Assembly (NCBI GenBank): GCA_900323505.1 | Contig: OOIN01000006.1 | Location: forward strand, 682,001 to 746,000 | Reading direction: 5' to 3' | Source of the DNA: Ustilago trichophora | Lineage: Eukaryota; Basidiomycota; Ustilaginomycetes; Ustilaginales; Ustilaginaceae | DNA length: 64,000 bases | Shown here: one piece after another, positions 42,482-52,944 of the stretch | Numbering within the stretch: position 1 is the first letter of the stretch | Layout: every line of letters starts with the position of its first letter | The notes under the pieces: generated by a model | The model's input: the letters and a program-made list of their open reading frames with translations, nothing else | What the model was told of the DNA's origin: nothing | Databases searched by the model: none | Position numbers and translations under genes: made by a program

Positions 42482-43334
42482 GCATGAAAGAATGAATACC
42501 GTTTGGCCAAAATGCCATAGACAAAGCTGTCAGCCTCTTTCTGTTACCGCCATCGACCACGACTGAAATTTTCATCTATCTGCCTCTCAGTCACACAACA
42601 TCAGGTTGTACAGACCGATGTCTTTGCTTACAAAAGCGCTTTCACACCAAGAAGGGCTTCCAATAGCGTGTTTGACTGGCAGTTCCGGCGGAAGACTGAC
42701 GGGACAAAAGTACGAGAAAAGAGAGGGTGGTGCAGCGGTTGACAAGCTGGACTTCACTTTGTGTCAAATGAACCCGACTGTGGACTCTCAAGACTGGTAC
42801 AGATCCGCATGGGGTGATACACTGAGGAAAGCACTCAAGGAATTCCCAACCAATCAAACACGAGTATTCTCGACCTTTCGGCCCTATTTGCAACCATCTC
42901 CCACGACAGGCTGTACTTGGTGGGTGGTGTAGTCCAAAGCAGTAGGATGCCGGTCTTTTGCCTGGTAAAACCGGCTAGGCACATTACAACCGTTCGCACC
43001 ATGCCTGCAACATTGTCGTGGTTAGTTTCCCTTAGCAGTTGCACTCTTTCACTCTCCAAACGTCGACTAATGCTTGCTTAGTACGGGGAAAAGAGGTAGC
43101 ACAGATACAGTACTGCGATGCCATACCGCATCTCAAACCGCTTTCCTGTAGAAGCCGGTGGACCACAGTGGGCAAGGCGAGAGGTTGTGATTCGCTGAAT
43201 CAGTCAAACGAAACAATAAGGGTCGCTTCAAAAGGTACTTAAAGCCTGCTCCGTTGCACTTCCTTCGCTCTGACTCTCCAAAGAAGCTACCCAAATTATT
43301 AATAGCAGCTAGAGATACAGCCTCTACAAATAAG
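42482..43334. other. intergenic region with a possible coding relic
   Basis: About 850 bp. An open frame at 42606-42932 has no signal peptide but contains S-Q-D-W-Y-R-S-A-W, faintly like the family motif. I do not call it a gene. Confidence 0.35.
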
Positions 43335-44259
43335 ATGATCTTTCAGAACTACTTCCTCCTTACAGTAACGATGGCGTTTGCTGTGGTGCAAACAAGCGAA
43401 GCGCTTTATGTAGCAGATGGGCTTATTTTGGGTCCCGGCTGAGCATTGCTCTCTTGAGCATATTGGAAACTGAGTGTGTGATTGCGGCTAGACCAGTGAG
43501 GCCTGAAGCTCGATGAGGCTCCCAGCCCGCCGTTAGGGGCTGGTCGAGCGCAAAGGGCGAGCGACAAGGACAAGGGAGGGAGTACAGGGTGGGAGAAGAA
43601 TAACTGAGCTTGCTAGGCGAGGCCTAGCAAAAGGTAAAGAGGTGGTGGTACTAAAGAAGAATGACATCGACAGATAACATGGAGACATATGAAGTGGGTG
43701 ACGTGGCGAGCTCTGCTTGCCCAGACGCTCTCGCCCTGTCGCACGAGTTGCATAAAGAAGGGCAATCTACGGCTGTCGTAGTCAAGCACTTGGAGACAGC
43801 AATTCTTGAAGCTATAAGTAAGTCTTTGAGCGGCCGCGTCGATCAATGCTAGTAAAGAGATCTCACTGATGGAGTCGGACTGGTTGACATTCTGCGAATG
43901 AATAACAGAAAAAGATCCAAGTCTAGTCAGGCCAGCAGAAGATGATATTACTGGCTTTGGCATAAGAATGGAGAACGAAGGCAGAATTGGTGAGTGTTAT
44001 TTCCTCCTCGGGTTCTTTATCTCCCTCACCCACACACATGGTCCGTAGAAAGCTTTCATATGATTCAATCTATGGTATACTGATTACTCACGTGTTTGCA
44101 TCTAAAGGTGGCATGGGTGACATATACGGGTCGGACTGGAACCTGTATTATAGAGAAATAAAGAAAGCACGGGCTGACGCAACCAACGTGTACGCAGGCT
44201 CAAGTGGGATTACCAGGAACACAGGAAAGAGCAAACCTCGCAGATTTTGGTGGAGCTGA
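43335..44259 (+). CDS. small secreted protein E (Trp-Asn family), four exons, weak first donor
   Basis: Proposed exons 43335-43431, 43674-43817, 43909-43989 and 44108-44259 (157 residues). Signal peptide at about 1-24 (FLLTVTMAFAVVQTSEA). Exons 3 and 4 follow the family plan: phase-1 junctions, exon 3 ending EGRIG, and exon 4 opening G-G-M-G-D-I-Y-G-S-D-W-N-L-Y-Y with a basic tail. The first join is doubtful. Exon 1 runs to a TGA at 43440, the only donor in the right phase (G|GTCCCG) is poor, and the intron would be 242 nt where its neighbours have 70-135. Either the first intron was enlarged by inserted DNA, or the gene is breaking down. Exons 2-4 are well supported. Confidence 0.6.
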
Positions 44260-45349
44260 AAAATGCTGTTCGCACTCCTTACCAAAGTGCTCGAAATCTC
44301 ACTTTGTATCTTTGCCCTTTTGATCGCATGTACGTATCGCCACTATCAAGAGCACACATCGTTCCGAATAAGCCTCGCGTCCTATTGATATGAGGGAAGA
44401 TGGACCGCCGTGACATGTGCGCTTAATTATTGTTTGTGTCGTGCAATTGAAAGTGTGGGCTACATACTGCAGCTGGTTGGCCGGTGAATTCCGTTCAAAA
44501 ACCGAGATGAAGGGCCGCAAATGATGATTCTTGCCGATGATGGCGAAAATCTCGGTGAAAGCTCGGGTCTGTTAGGATTTCAGACCCGCGAGCAGCCTAA
44601 ACAGTGGGATACGGGAGTAACGAAGGACTTCATATGCTTAAAAGAGTGTGGAAGTCCCGCAATGGTTCTGATTAAGCTTCCATGAGCAAGCGATCTTCCT
44701 GAGAAGGTGGGACCTATCTACGAAGCAAATGATCGGCTGGACCATTGGACGACGTGGCCGGAAAGCTGTTCATCTTCCGCTGTGACTCGATCTATTGTCG
44801 AGCAACAAAGCTTTTGAAGAGAGTAGGTGGGGCGTTGTCTTCGAGTACATGTTGAATGGCTGCATTGAAATCCACGCTGGACGACAGATTCACACGACTA
44901 AAGGCAGATAGCAAGCTTGCAGCAGAAAGTCTCAAGCTTCTCTCAACGCCCACTATCCAACGTGACACTGCAGGATACCTGCCAGCAGAATACGTTGCCG
45001 AACATGCAGCAATGTGGGCTCAAACAGCGACCCTCTCTCATCTGACAGTGCGCTCAACGACATTGTGAACAGTGACTTTGCGACACTTTAGCCTATCGAA
45101 GTCCTTCGCATGCCTCGTGTTCTAGTGGGCTACCAGGTTACCTTAGATGGCAAAATCATGCAACAAGCAGTCTTGTGTCACTGGGAAAAGGGAACACCGC
45201 CTGCACAACAGTGTTACAACAGAGTGCCGCAAAACTCTGCCCCAACAAAGCTGATGTCAAAGCATAAATATTGAGCCTCATAGGCTGCTCAGAACCCCCT
45301 TTCCTCACTCCTACACTAACCACTGACTCCGTCCCAAAGCCGTTTGGCC
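44260..45349. other. intergenic region
   Basis: About 1.1 kb. An open frame at 44856-45068 has no signal peptide or motif. Otherwise nothing seen apart from the gene G promoter. Confidence 0.4.
45263..45270 (+). promoter_or_regulatory. TATA-like element of gene G
   Basis: CATAAATA about 85 bp upstream of the gene G start codon. Confidence 0.45.
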
Positions 45350-46033
45350 ATGCTGTTTCCCAGGGTTATATCCTTCGCCACAGTGGTGGCCCTTATGGCA
45401 GCCAGCTGTGTATGGTCTTGGTATATTCGTCCTGATGCAGCCATCTGGAATTACGGCGAGCAAATCTCGACTGGTGTCCAGAGACTGAACCGCTTTTTGG
45501 ACCAGCTCGCGGAAGCCGGTGAGTACGATGCCACACATGTGCCAGACGTTCGAGCACTTCACTTAAACAGAGCTTGTGCAATTCTTGTTGTTCTTCTCCA
45601 GGCTATCACAGACCTCCGCCAAATGCTGCGCAAGATTTCTTCAATATGATGGACCGAAGGGGATTTTTCAGTGAGTTCCGCCCAGGTAATGCTCTGCAAT
45701 TGTTCCAACTAGTCCGTTTGCTTACTTGTATTCATCTTCAATTGCTTTCGCCGACTCCGAACAGCCAGAGGTGGGGCGAATGAACTTCAAGCTCGTGAAT
45801 GGAACTTCTACTACCAACCGATTTTTGAACAATATCAACGGGAGCAGGAAGCAGCCGCCAGAGCAGCCGCCAGAGCAGCTCAGGAAGAACGGGAAGCAGC
45901 TGCTAGGGCAGCTCAGGAGGAGCAAGCAGGGGAACATGCATCTGAGGATCCTGCTGTCTGGGCTGCTGCCTTGTCTGCATGGGGTGCGGAAAGGCCGCAA
46001 GCTCCTCGAAGATCTCGGTGGTGGCGGGGCTAG
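45350..46033 (+). CDS. small secreted protein G (Trp-Asn family) with Ala/Arg/Glu helical tail, three exons
   Basis: Exons 45350-45518, 45602-45670 and 45765-46033 give 168 residues, both introns phase 1 with GTGAGT donors. Signal peptide at 1-23 (VISFATVVALMAASCVWS). The middle exon (69 nt) encodes AAQDFFNMMDRRGFF. The last exon has the variant motif A-R-E-W-N-F-Y-Y, then a repetitive helix-forming region of EAAARAA / QEEREAAARAAQEE units, likely an extended charged helix or coiled coil. It ends with a Trp/Arg-rich RRSRWWRG. The repeated segment is unique in the cluster and looks like in-frame expansion of a short GCAGCC-type repeat. Confidence 0.8.
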
Positions 46034-47234
46034 ATGCCTCAACTCTCCTGAGTCACTTGGCGCCGATCATAAGTCCAGCTAAGATGAGCGCAATACCAAG
46101 TTAGCACGGCAGGGGCGAAGTCTCGCGTGCTATCATTCAGTAGCTGCGCCACCGATACGTGCTCTGCCATGCGTCTGGTGTGTCTTCAGGCACTCTCCAG
46201 CTTCGAAACAACTCAATGTCCCACCTCTACTCTACGAAATGTTATCTCTCAAATCCTCAATCATACGTTCCCCTCTTAAAATCGTAGATCCAAGGACGGC
46301 ACAACCCAGTAGTGAATGAGCTAAACAGTACTTTTTTGGCATCGATTTTATTTTTTCGAGGTTTCTCATAGCACAGTCAAGACGACGGCACCAATGATTG
46401 AGACCGCCTTTATTTCCTTTTTTGCACGTCCCAGAAGAGTTTTGCGGATTCTTTTAAGAGGGTACAAACAGATTGCATTTGACCGGCTTCCGGCATAAAC
46501 AGTCATGAGCAGAGATTATCGGAATTCAAGTGGCTGATCGAAAAGACCACTCTGCTTGAGCAACGTAATGTGCGTTCTCACAGACCCACCCGAGAGGCTG
46601 ACTTGATTGATTTGACCAGTACAACTGCAGCTGGGAGTCACCGGTGCGTATGTGTGGTGATTGGTTTGAAGTACGTGCATCGAGCGCCGCTTGACATCCA
46701 ATTTCATTGCTTGCTCAATCGACTCTGCATCGAGTCTGCTACTGAATTGTTCTGACAGCTAACTACAATGGCCACTGTTGAGCCGGACGTCAATGTTCGG
46801 GATGAACTCATTCAATTTTGCGGTTGAAGCGTTCTGGGCCCTTATTTGAGCCCTTCCCTCATTGTCGTGGCTGTCGGCGGTCGGGCCGATCGCTTTTCAC
46901 ACAGATTTTGCGACGACAGAGGTATGTATTCTGAAACTTTCAGGCTGAAGTCACCTTGAGTGTCAGCTAACATGCATGCAATCAGGCGATGGTCGATGCA
47001 CACTGCAGTGCAGTAAAGTCATGTTTCTGCGGCACACACTCAGTGTGGGCTGGCACTAAAAGCTCTCCGATCCCGACCGACCGGCAGGAGCTGCCGGACA
47101 GGGGATAGGCTTCCCCGCTTCAGACTTAAAACGTCAGGAATGAGACGGCCTGAAGAACTCGCTTCCATCACCTTCTCGGTTCCCGCTTCATCCAGCTCTT
47201 TCTATACTCTAAAGTTAGAAGTAAAATCACCAAT
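46034..47234. other. intergenic region
   Basis: About 1.2 kb with no supported gene. A GC-rich inverted motif around 47078-47105 (CCGACCGACCGGCAGGAGCTGC) can form a small hairpin. Confidence 0.4.
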
Positions 47235-47858
47235 ATGTCGATGAAGAAGCTCCTCCTACTGATGCTCTCCCTAGCGACCATCGCTACGGGCGGTGCACGT
47301 GGGTTCGAAATCGACAAAGACATTATTATCTGCACGGAAAATACGCCCGTCGAGCAAGCTATCGAAGCCCTCAAAGAGCACGTGGTCGAAGCAATCCGAC
47401 AGAACCCCAGTACGTCCTCCTTTCTCGATATCACGTTTACCAATGGCAATGCACTGTTATTGTCCGCGACAAGAAGTCTAGGGCCCCCGGAAACCACTGA
47501 CAATGGCGTAAACTGAACTCAACTTCCATTTCATCGAATGACAGGCCTGAAGAGTCCCCACGTGGAGGCTTTCCCGCAGTTTTTCGAAGACATGCGAATG
47601 TCCGGTCGAATGGGTAGGTTCGCGGGAATCATTGACATGATGGAATCGCGGGGAAAAAGAGCTGACCTGTGTGTACGTCTTCTCATTTATTAATGAACAT
47701 TCGAAGCTCAACCGCATCCTATCGAGGGACTTGCTTGGAACACTTGGTATGCTGGCGAACTCGGACGGATGCATGCCGAACATCAGGCGTACCTGCGGAC
47801 ACTTCGAGAGATTCATACTGAGGCAGCAAGAATGCAGCTGAATCCTCGCAGGGGTTGA
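47235..47858 (+). CDS. small secreted protein H (Trp-Asn family), three exons
   Basis: Exons 47235-47409, 47545-47613 and 47707-47858 give 131 residues; both introns phase 1. Signal peptide at 1-23 (KKLLLLMLSLATIATGGARG). Exon 1 continues with an amphipathic helix (VEQAIEALKEHVVEAIR). The 69-nt middle exon encodes FPQFFEDMRMSGRM. Exon 3 carries the motif as I-E-G-L-A-W-N-T-W-Y, with Ala in place of the usual Asp before Trp-Asn, followed by a helical, His/Arg-rich tail. Donors GTACGT and GTAGGT; acceptors CAG and AAG, the AAG being weaker. Confidence 0.75.
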
Positions 47859-48143
47859 TCGGTCGGATCGCTTCCGCAGAGCGAGAGAGGCATGCTCAAT
47901 TTCACACCTTTCATCGGAAACTGCCGAACAGAGCTTCCTCGCGGCTGCGGCGCGTCATTGACAAGAGGATGCATTGACAGCCGTGCTAACGACATTCCTT
48001 TTCTTGAGACTTGCTCACATTCCACTTGCATGTCTTTCTGGAACCTTGCTGAAAAGCTGTGAACCGCTTTAGCTCTCGCCCCTTCGAATCCGCTCTCCAC
48101 ATCTCGCCTATCTGTTCCACTCGATTTCTTCTTACTGATCACA

Positions 48144-48324
48144 ATGATCCTTTTCTCAGTAGGGCGAACGATCTCCCTCCTTTTTTCAACCTCAATCTAT
48201 CTATCACTGAAAACCTCTGACTTGATTTTGCCCCGTACCACAAAAATGCGCAACAGAGTGAAGCGAAGCCTTTTTTTTGAAGAGAACAAGATATCCGATT
48301 CCTACTTAAACCCCTCTCAAGATG
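48144..48324 (+). pseudogene. relic I: signal-peptide exon of a cluster gene without recognisable later exons
   Basis: An ATG at 48144 opens a frame with a signal-peptide-like start (FSVGRTISLLFSTSIYLSL) that ends at a phase-1 donor G|GTGAGC at 48325, exactly like first exons of the family. Downstream, a segment reading FIEREIAKRFKDP resembles a middle exon, but it is out of phase with the only nearby acceptor, and no Trp-Asn exon follows. It probably decayed after duplication. Confidence 0.4.
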
Positions 48325-48834
48325 GTGAGCAGCGTCCTCGCTTGTCAAATGACTGAATTTAGCTTTATTGAGCGTGAAATTGCAAAGCGATTCAAAGACC
48401 CACTCGTTCATGGTGGTACTGATCGTCAAAATGCAGCTGTTGCCACCAGCTGTTTCGGTCTCACCAGGGTGAGCAAAGCGTACCATTTCGTTCAATCGCA
48501 GCTATAAGTTGTCCAGATGTTTTTCAAAGTCCTTGAGCTGCATTTACGGTCTCTCTTTCGAGATGTAGAGCAGTAGGCATTTTTCCGGCTTGACAACGTG
48601 GATGGGCAACTTGATTCACTGCGCTAGCTGTAATACAGCCCGAAGGATTGACTTCATCAACCCGAAGGCTTGCTGAAATGGTTCCTGAGATTGAGGTTCC
48701 CACTACAGTCTTGAACGATGGGATAGACCATCGAAGGCGCTGTCGCCATGAGTCGGATTCGAACGCAGCAAATTTCAGTGCCCAGTTTCCGAGCTTTGCA
48801 ATGCCTGTAAAGCCACTCTAATTGAGCGCTAGCG

Positions 48835-48990
48835 TGCACCTTTAAGAAAAATGGAACCTGAAAGACAGACAAAGTTTCTGAAGATCGGGGTTGGGCAGCT
48901 CAGGGGCCTCGTTGCACCTTTAAGAAAAATGGAACCTGAAAGACAGACAAAGTTTCTGAAGATCGGGGTTGGGCAGCTCAGGGGCCTCGT
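48835..48990. repeat. perfect tandem duplication, 2 x 78 bp
   Basis: Units 48835-48912 and 48913-48990 are identical, starting TGCACCTTTAAGAAAAATGG. A four-base start of a third unit (TGCA) follows. Identity indicates a very recent event. Confidence 0.95.
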
Positions 48991-49566
48991 TGCAGGATGG
49001 GGTGACGCATTTTTCAGAGATGTATTCGGGTTTGTCTCGCTGCAACCCACAATATTCCGCAGACACATGGTCCCGCCTTTCATGCAAGCTCTCTTGATAC
49101 GCATCCTCTCTCGGTAGCTGTATTGTGCAGCAAGCAAGGCATCGCCGAGACTGGCTCTCCGGCTCAATCACTCTGCAATAGTTCTCCGCTGCACTTTGTT
49201 TTCCAACGTACGTAGCCTCCCACCTATTCTGCGTACCATATGTGAACAAAAGAGGTGTTACCTCGACAGAAAGTTTTCTTGCGAGAATGGTGGTTTTTGG
49301 ACTCGAGAAACGAAGAAGTGGGCCAGCGCATTGGACTTCTTCTGTTGCCGGTATCTCCCTTCTGCATCGGCTTTTGTAGTCATACCGCTATACATCACCC
49401 TCCGGGCTTTCACTGCATGATGGTTGTACGCTTCTCATCTATCCTTGATTCAAATCGATCACAGTTAAGTTTGCTACCCTTGGCTTGGGAGGAGATACGG
49501 ATGTAGTCTGTGGCGATTGCGGGAACTGTGCAACAGAATCCCACATTGAACTCGGCGATGTTGTTG

Positions 49567-49696
49567 AGCTGTGGCACGGCGCTGCTTGGCAATCCGTGGT
49601 CCCACAAACTTCATGTGGGACGGAGAAGAATTTGGAAAGCGACAAAGCAGCTGTGGTGCGGCGCCACTAAGCAGCCAACGGTCCCACAAACTTCAT
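49567..49696. repeat. imperfect duplication with 82-bp period
   Basis: Segments at 49567-49614 and 49649-49696 both begin AGCTGTGG and end GGTCCCACAAACTTCAT, with substitutions between. Confidence 0.75.
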
Positions 49697-49737
49697 ATCA
49701 GACGGTGCTCTAACCCACGGCTGGCTACTTGGCACCA

Positions 49738-49752
49738 GAGAAGGATAAAGAG
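49738..49752 (+). promoter_or_regulatory. AAGGATAAA element upstream of gene J
   Basis: GAGAAGGATAAAGAG about 190 bp upstream of the gene J start, the same core as upstream of C and L. Confidence 0.35.
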
Positions 49753-49934
49753 AGCGCCACTCTCTCGAATGAATCACATAGCGGTACTGATTAGCAACAT
49801 TTGACCTTTGTCCTCTCACGATGGGACTCACGACTCTCATCGTACACTCTCAGCATCACATTCTCGCTACCTCGTTCAAACACCAACCACTCGACTCTCT
49901 AGTATAACATCCTGACGACGACTACATTGCCATC

Positions 49935-50529
49935 ATGAAGTGCTTTCACCTGGTATTTGTCTTTGCCCTGGTCGTCTTCCAACCCGTTTTCGCCAATTTC
50001 CTCCCAAAAACTGGTGTACTCCTGGCGGCGAGCGATGAATTTGCCACCAAAGCGTCTTTTACCAGTGCAATGAATGAATTCCTATTTAGAATTCGTAAGT
50101 CGTTCGACAGCTCAGATGAGTTTCCTTCCGAAAACCACTTTCAATATCCTTACAGCTTGTTGTGAATCTCATCGTACAGGTAAAGAAAGACATGAAATCG
50201 CCGTAAACTTCTGGCTTCAAGTGGCGACGCCGAAATGGAGTGAGTCTAATCACCGCTTTGAACCGACCACAACCACAAAACTGCAGTTAGGCAAGTTGCT
50301 CACTCGTAATCGTAAATCGTTTATCCTTTATCCTTCTAAATCGCTTCGAGCAGGCTTGGGCGAGGCCGTGACGACAGAGGACTGGAACAAATTCTACAAA
50401 ATGACTAGAGGCTTTCGTAACCGAGTAAAGGATGCTTTTCGAGAGAAGTCGGTCTTTTGGGACAGTGAAGACGCTTATAATACCCGATACCAACGTGCCC
50501 TTCGCAGAGTGAAGAGCACATTCGGATAA
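49935..50529 (+). CDS. small secreted protein J (Trp-Asn family), three exons
   Basis: Exons 49935-50094, 50180-50239 and 50354-50529 give 131 residues; both introns phase 1 with GTAAGT and GTGAGT donors. Signal peptide at 1-20 (FHLVFVFALVVFQPVFA). The 60-nt middle exon encodes RKERHEIAVNFWLQVATPKW, the clearest form of the family's FW..VA..P helix, shared with K, M, N and O. Exon 3 opens with T-T-E-D-W-N-K-F-Y and continues into a long basic, aromatic tail. An alternative, earlier acceptor near 50286 would lengthen exon 3 but breaks the family spacing. Confidence 0.82.
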
Positions 50530-51104
50530 GTATGTTATTGATACAGCTTTTATTTCTCCAACCTCTCAGTCTCCACTTCCATTCCAGTCAGCCGTGCATC
50601 ACTGTCATTTCTCCGAGCAAACACCTTTTCGTATTCATCATAGCATCCGTGCTGCATGTGATCAGTTCGTCCAGTGACGACGTGCTTGAAAGAGGGGGCC
50701 CTGACGCCTATGAGCGATAGAGGTGAATCCGATGAGGGAAATGAAATGAGGTCGAGTGGAATCTCAGTATATATACATGTTTTGCTGCCTAACTTCGAGT
50801 GAACATGATGCAATGAATTCAGACTCCGCTGGTAAGGTTGACTGCGTCATCAGTGACCTACATCAACAACGCCAGCCTGTTGCGGGCAGATCTGTCCCGC
50901 TGAGATTCATTGTGGTTCACCGATACGCCCACACACTTTGAGTGGTCTGTTTTGCAATTCGGTGGCAAGGCTGCATTGAAGATAGTGTGATTCGTTCCAC
51001 GACTGTCGCCACGGCACAGCGTCGACCTTTGTTCCTTCCTACCACGTTCAGCCTCATCGCATCCCTGAGACCTTCCAACCAGCGACAAGCCATTTGCCGA
51101 GGAG
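50530..51104. other. intergenic region
   Basis: About 575 bp; no gene seen. Confidence 0.5.
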
Positions 51105-51610
51105 ATGAAACGCTTGCGTACTTCCCTAGTCCTGGCGCTACTCTGGCTGTACTTAGTGTCAGCTCAGCGTCTCAGATCTAAGGCGGTGGTGTACTCTCAA
51201 AGTCTTCGTATCGGCGATGGAGTGTCTTTCGAGCACATGGCATTCCTGCACAGCAATCGTGAGTTTAGTTCAAACTAGCAATGGTTCAGCAAACGTAGTC
51301 ATCCTCTCACCCTTTCGACACAAACATTCGGTATAGGTAAGGAGCAAAAGGCACTGGCAGAGAAATTCTGGAACGACGTTGCGATTCCCAGGCACGGTAA
51401 GTCACCAAAGTTATCTCCGAGTCCTGCTTCGCTCCATAGGCTAATCACAGGTCTCGTGCTCTATCCTTTCTTCTGCCATTGTGCGCATCAGAAGCAGGCA
51501 AAGTCGTGAATGGCAGGCACTGGAACACCTACTACCGTCAGAACGCACCCTTCAAATGGTTCCGCGATCTTTTCAAGAAAATTCCAAGTGGGGGGCGGCT
51601 TTTACCATGA
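51105..51610 (+). CDS. small secreted protein K (Trp-Asn family), three exons
   Basis: Exons 51105-51258, 51337-51396 and 51492-51610 give 110 residues; both introns phase 1. Signal peptide at 1-20 (RTSLVLALLWLYLVSA). The 60-nt middle exon encodes KEQKALAEKFWNDVAIPRH. Exon 3 carries V-N-G-R-H-W-N-T-Y-Y, with His replacing Asp, then a basic aromatic helix (FKWFRDLFKKI). Each exon is too short to stand out alone, so the gene only appears when the family intron plan is applied. Confidence 0.8.
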
Positions 51611-52419
51611 TGACGCAGACTCCTATCTTGTTCCCTTCTCCTCAGCTACTGTGGGTGCGATGCGTCTGTTGAGGCTTGTCCATGCTTGAGCACTGTGGCT
51701 AGCGTTGCAACTCGTGCGGAAGGGTGAGAGCGTCTGGGCAAGCAGAGCTCGCCACGTCAACTCACCCACCTTCATTATGTTCTTGTTTCATGTCACCTTT
51801 CCTCTATACTACCATCATCTTCTGCACTCGTCGCTGGGCACAGCCCAGCGATTTTAGCACTTCCCACCCTGTTGTCTTTGTCGCTCACTCTCCGCGCTCG
51901 ACCAGCCCCTCTTCGGCGGGCTGGGAGCCTCATCGAGCTCAAGGTCGCGCAGGTCTAGCCGCAATATCATATCTATGCAATCCTGGCGTGCAATGGTGGG
52001 GATGCAAAAAAAAAACTGTTTGCATTGTCGAAGATTGTGCTCAACCTTGTCAACGGATGTGACTCATCAATCGACATGCATAAAACCGAAATTCTGTCTC
52101 TCTGACCACCACCGTGGCTATATCGCTATCGTTACCGACTTTCAAAAGAGACAACATTTAAATGAGATACGCACGCCAGACAAAAGGGGAACAAAGGTTG
52201 GCGAAGGCGCCCACTTTGCACAAAAGAGCGCCCACTCAAATATAGAGAGGGTTGTCTCGACTTGAGCACGCGAATCAGTTGTGTCCCTACCGAGGTGAAG
52301 GTTTCTAAAAGGATAAAAGCGGCGCAAGACGTTTCTCTTGCCTTCCTCCTCTTACTTCTTCCTAGACGAACTTAGTAGATCTTGACCCTCTCGTTCTCCT
52401 CACTTCAGCTATCACCGTC
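51611..52419. other. intergenic region
   Basis: About 800 bp; no supported gene. The gene L promoter is at the right end. Confidence 0.45.
52307..52320 (+). promoter_or_regulatory. core promoter element AAAAGGATAAAAG of gene L
   Basis: About 105 bp upstream of the start codon; shares AAGGATAAA with the elements upstream of C and J. Confidence 0.5.
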
Positions 52420-52944
52420 ATGAAACTCTCTGCACTTGTTTACGTCTTCGCCCTTTCTACGTTTAAGTACGCTTCGGGATTTCTGGACAAAGATTTTGAC
52501 GTCATCAGCAAGGATATGCGTCCCGGTGACGGTATCACCATGGCACGTGGTTGGTTTTTGGGTAACCTTAGTAAGTGCACGGGCTCACCTCTCACTCGTG
52601 AAGTTGTGGCTCGATCTCATTCGAATAATGATTGCCCCTTCTCCGATATTAGAACAGGAACACCAGGTACTTGGCCGTGAATTCTTCAAAGAAGCCCTTG
52701 CAAAGTTTCGTTAGTATTCACATAGCCTATCTCCTACAAGTCTTAGGAAGTACAAGTTTATTGACAGCTGCTTCATTTCGAGGCTATACTCTTTACAGAA
52801 GCAACAAAAGAAGATGTAAAGGGATCGGACTGGAACGCTTGGCTCAGTGAAAAATTGGGATCTGCAGGAGCCTCAGGCCCATCCGAAGGGATTTCGGGTG
52901 CTGTGGAAGAGGTGGGGAGCCTAATCAGCAAGATCAAACCTTAG
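52420..52944 (+). CDS. small secreted protein L (Trp-Asn family), three exons
   Basis: Exons 52420-52570, 52653-52709 and 52799-52944 give 117 residues; both introns phase 1 (donors GTAAGT and GTTAGT). Signal peptide at 1-20 (LSALVYVFALSTFKYASG). Exon 1 continues with F-D-V-I-S-K, a motif also seen after the signal peptide of M (EIISKRF) and N (DILSGRF). The 57-nt middle exon encodes QVLGREFFKEALAKF. Exon 3 encodes V-K-G-S-D-W-N-A-W-L and a Gly/Ser-rich tail ending in SLISKIKP. Confidence 0.82.

Larger units (their letters stand above)
48325..49934. other. intergenic region with tandem duplications
   Basis: About 1.6 kb without a supported gene. It contains the 78-bp perfect tandem duplication and the 82-bp-period imperfect duplication listed separately, and a degenerate tRNA-like segment near 48745-48830 on the minus strand. 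Confidence 0.45.

Noticed and set aside
42606..42932. Open frame with S-Q-D-W-Y resembling the family motif
   Set aside because: No signal peptide, no splice sites in the family phases, and Tyr instead of Asn after Trp. Kept only as a possible relic.
44856..45068. 70-codon open frame in the cluster
   Set aside because: No signal peptide and no family splice donor or motif.
48737..48830. tRNA-like sequence with GTTCGAATCC on the minus strand
   Set aside because: The T stem (CTGCG/CCGAC) and the acceptor stem do not pair and no clear anticodon arm forms. At most a degraded tRNA.
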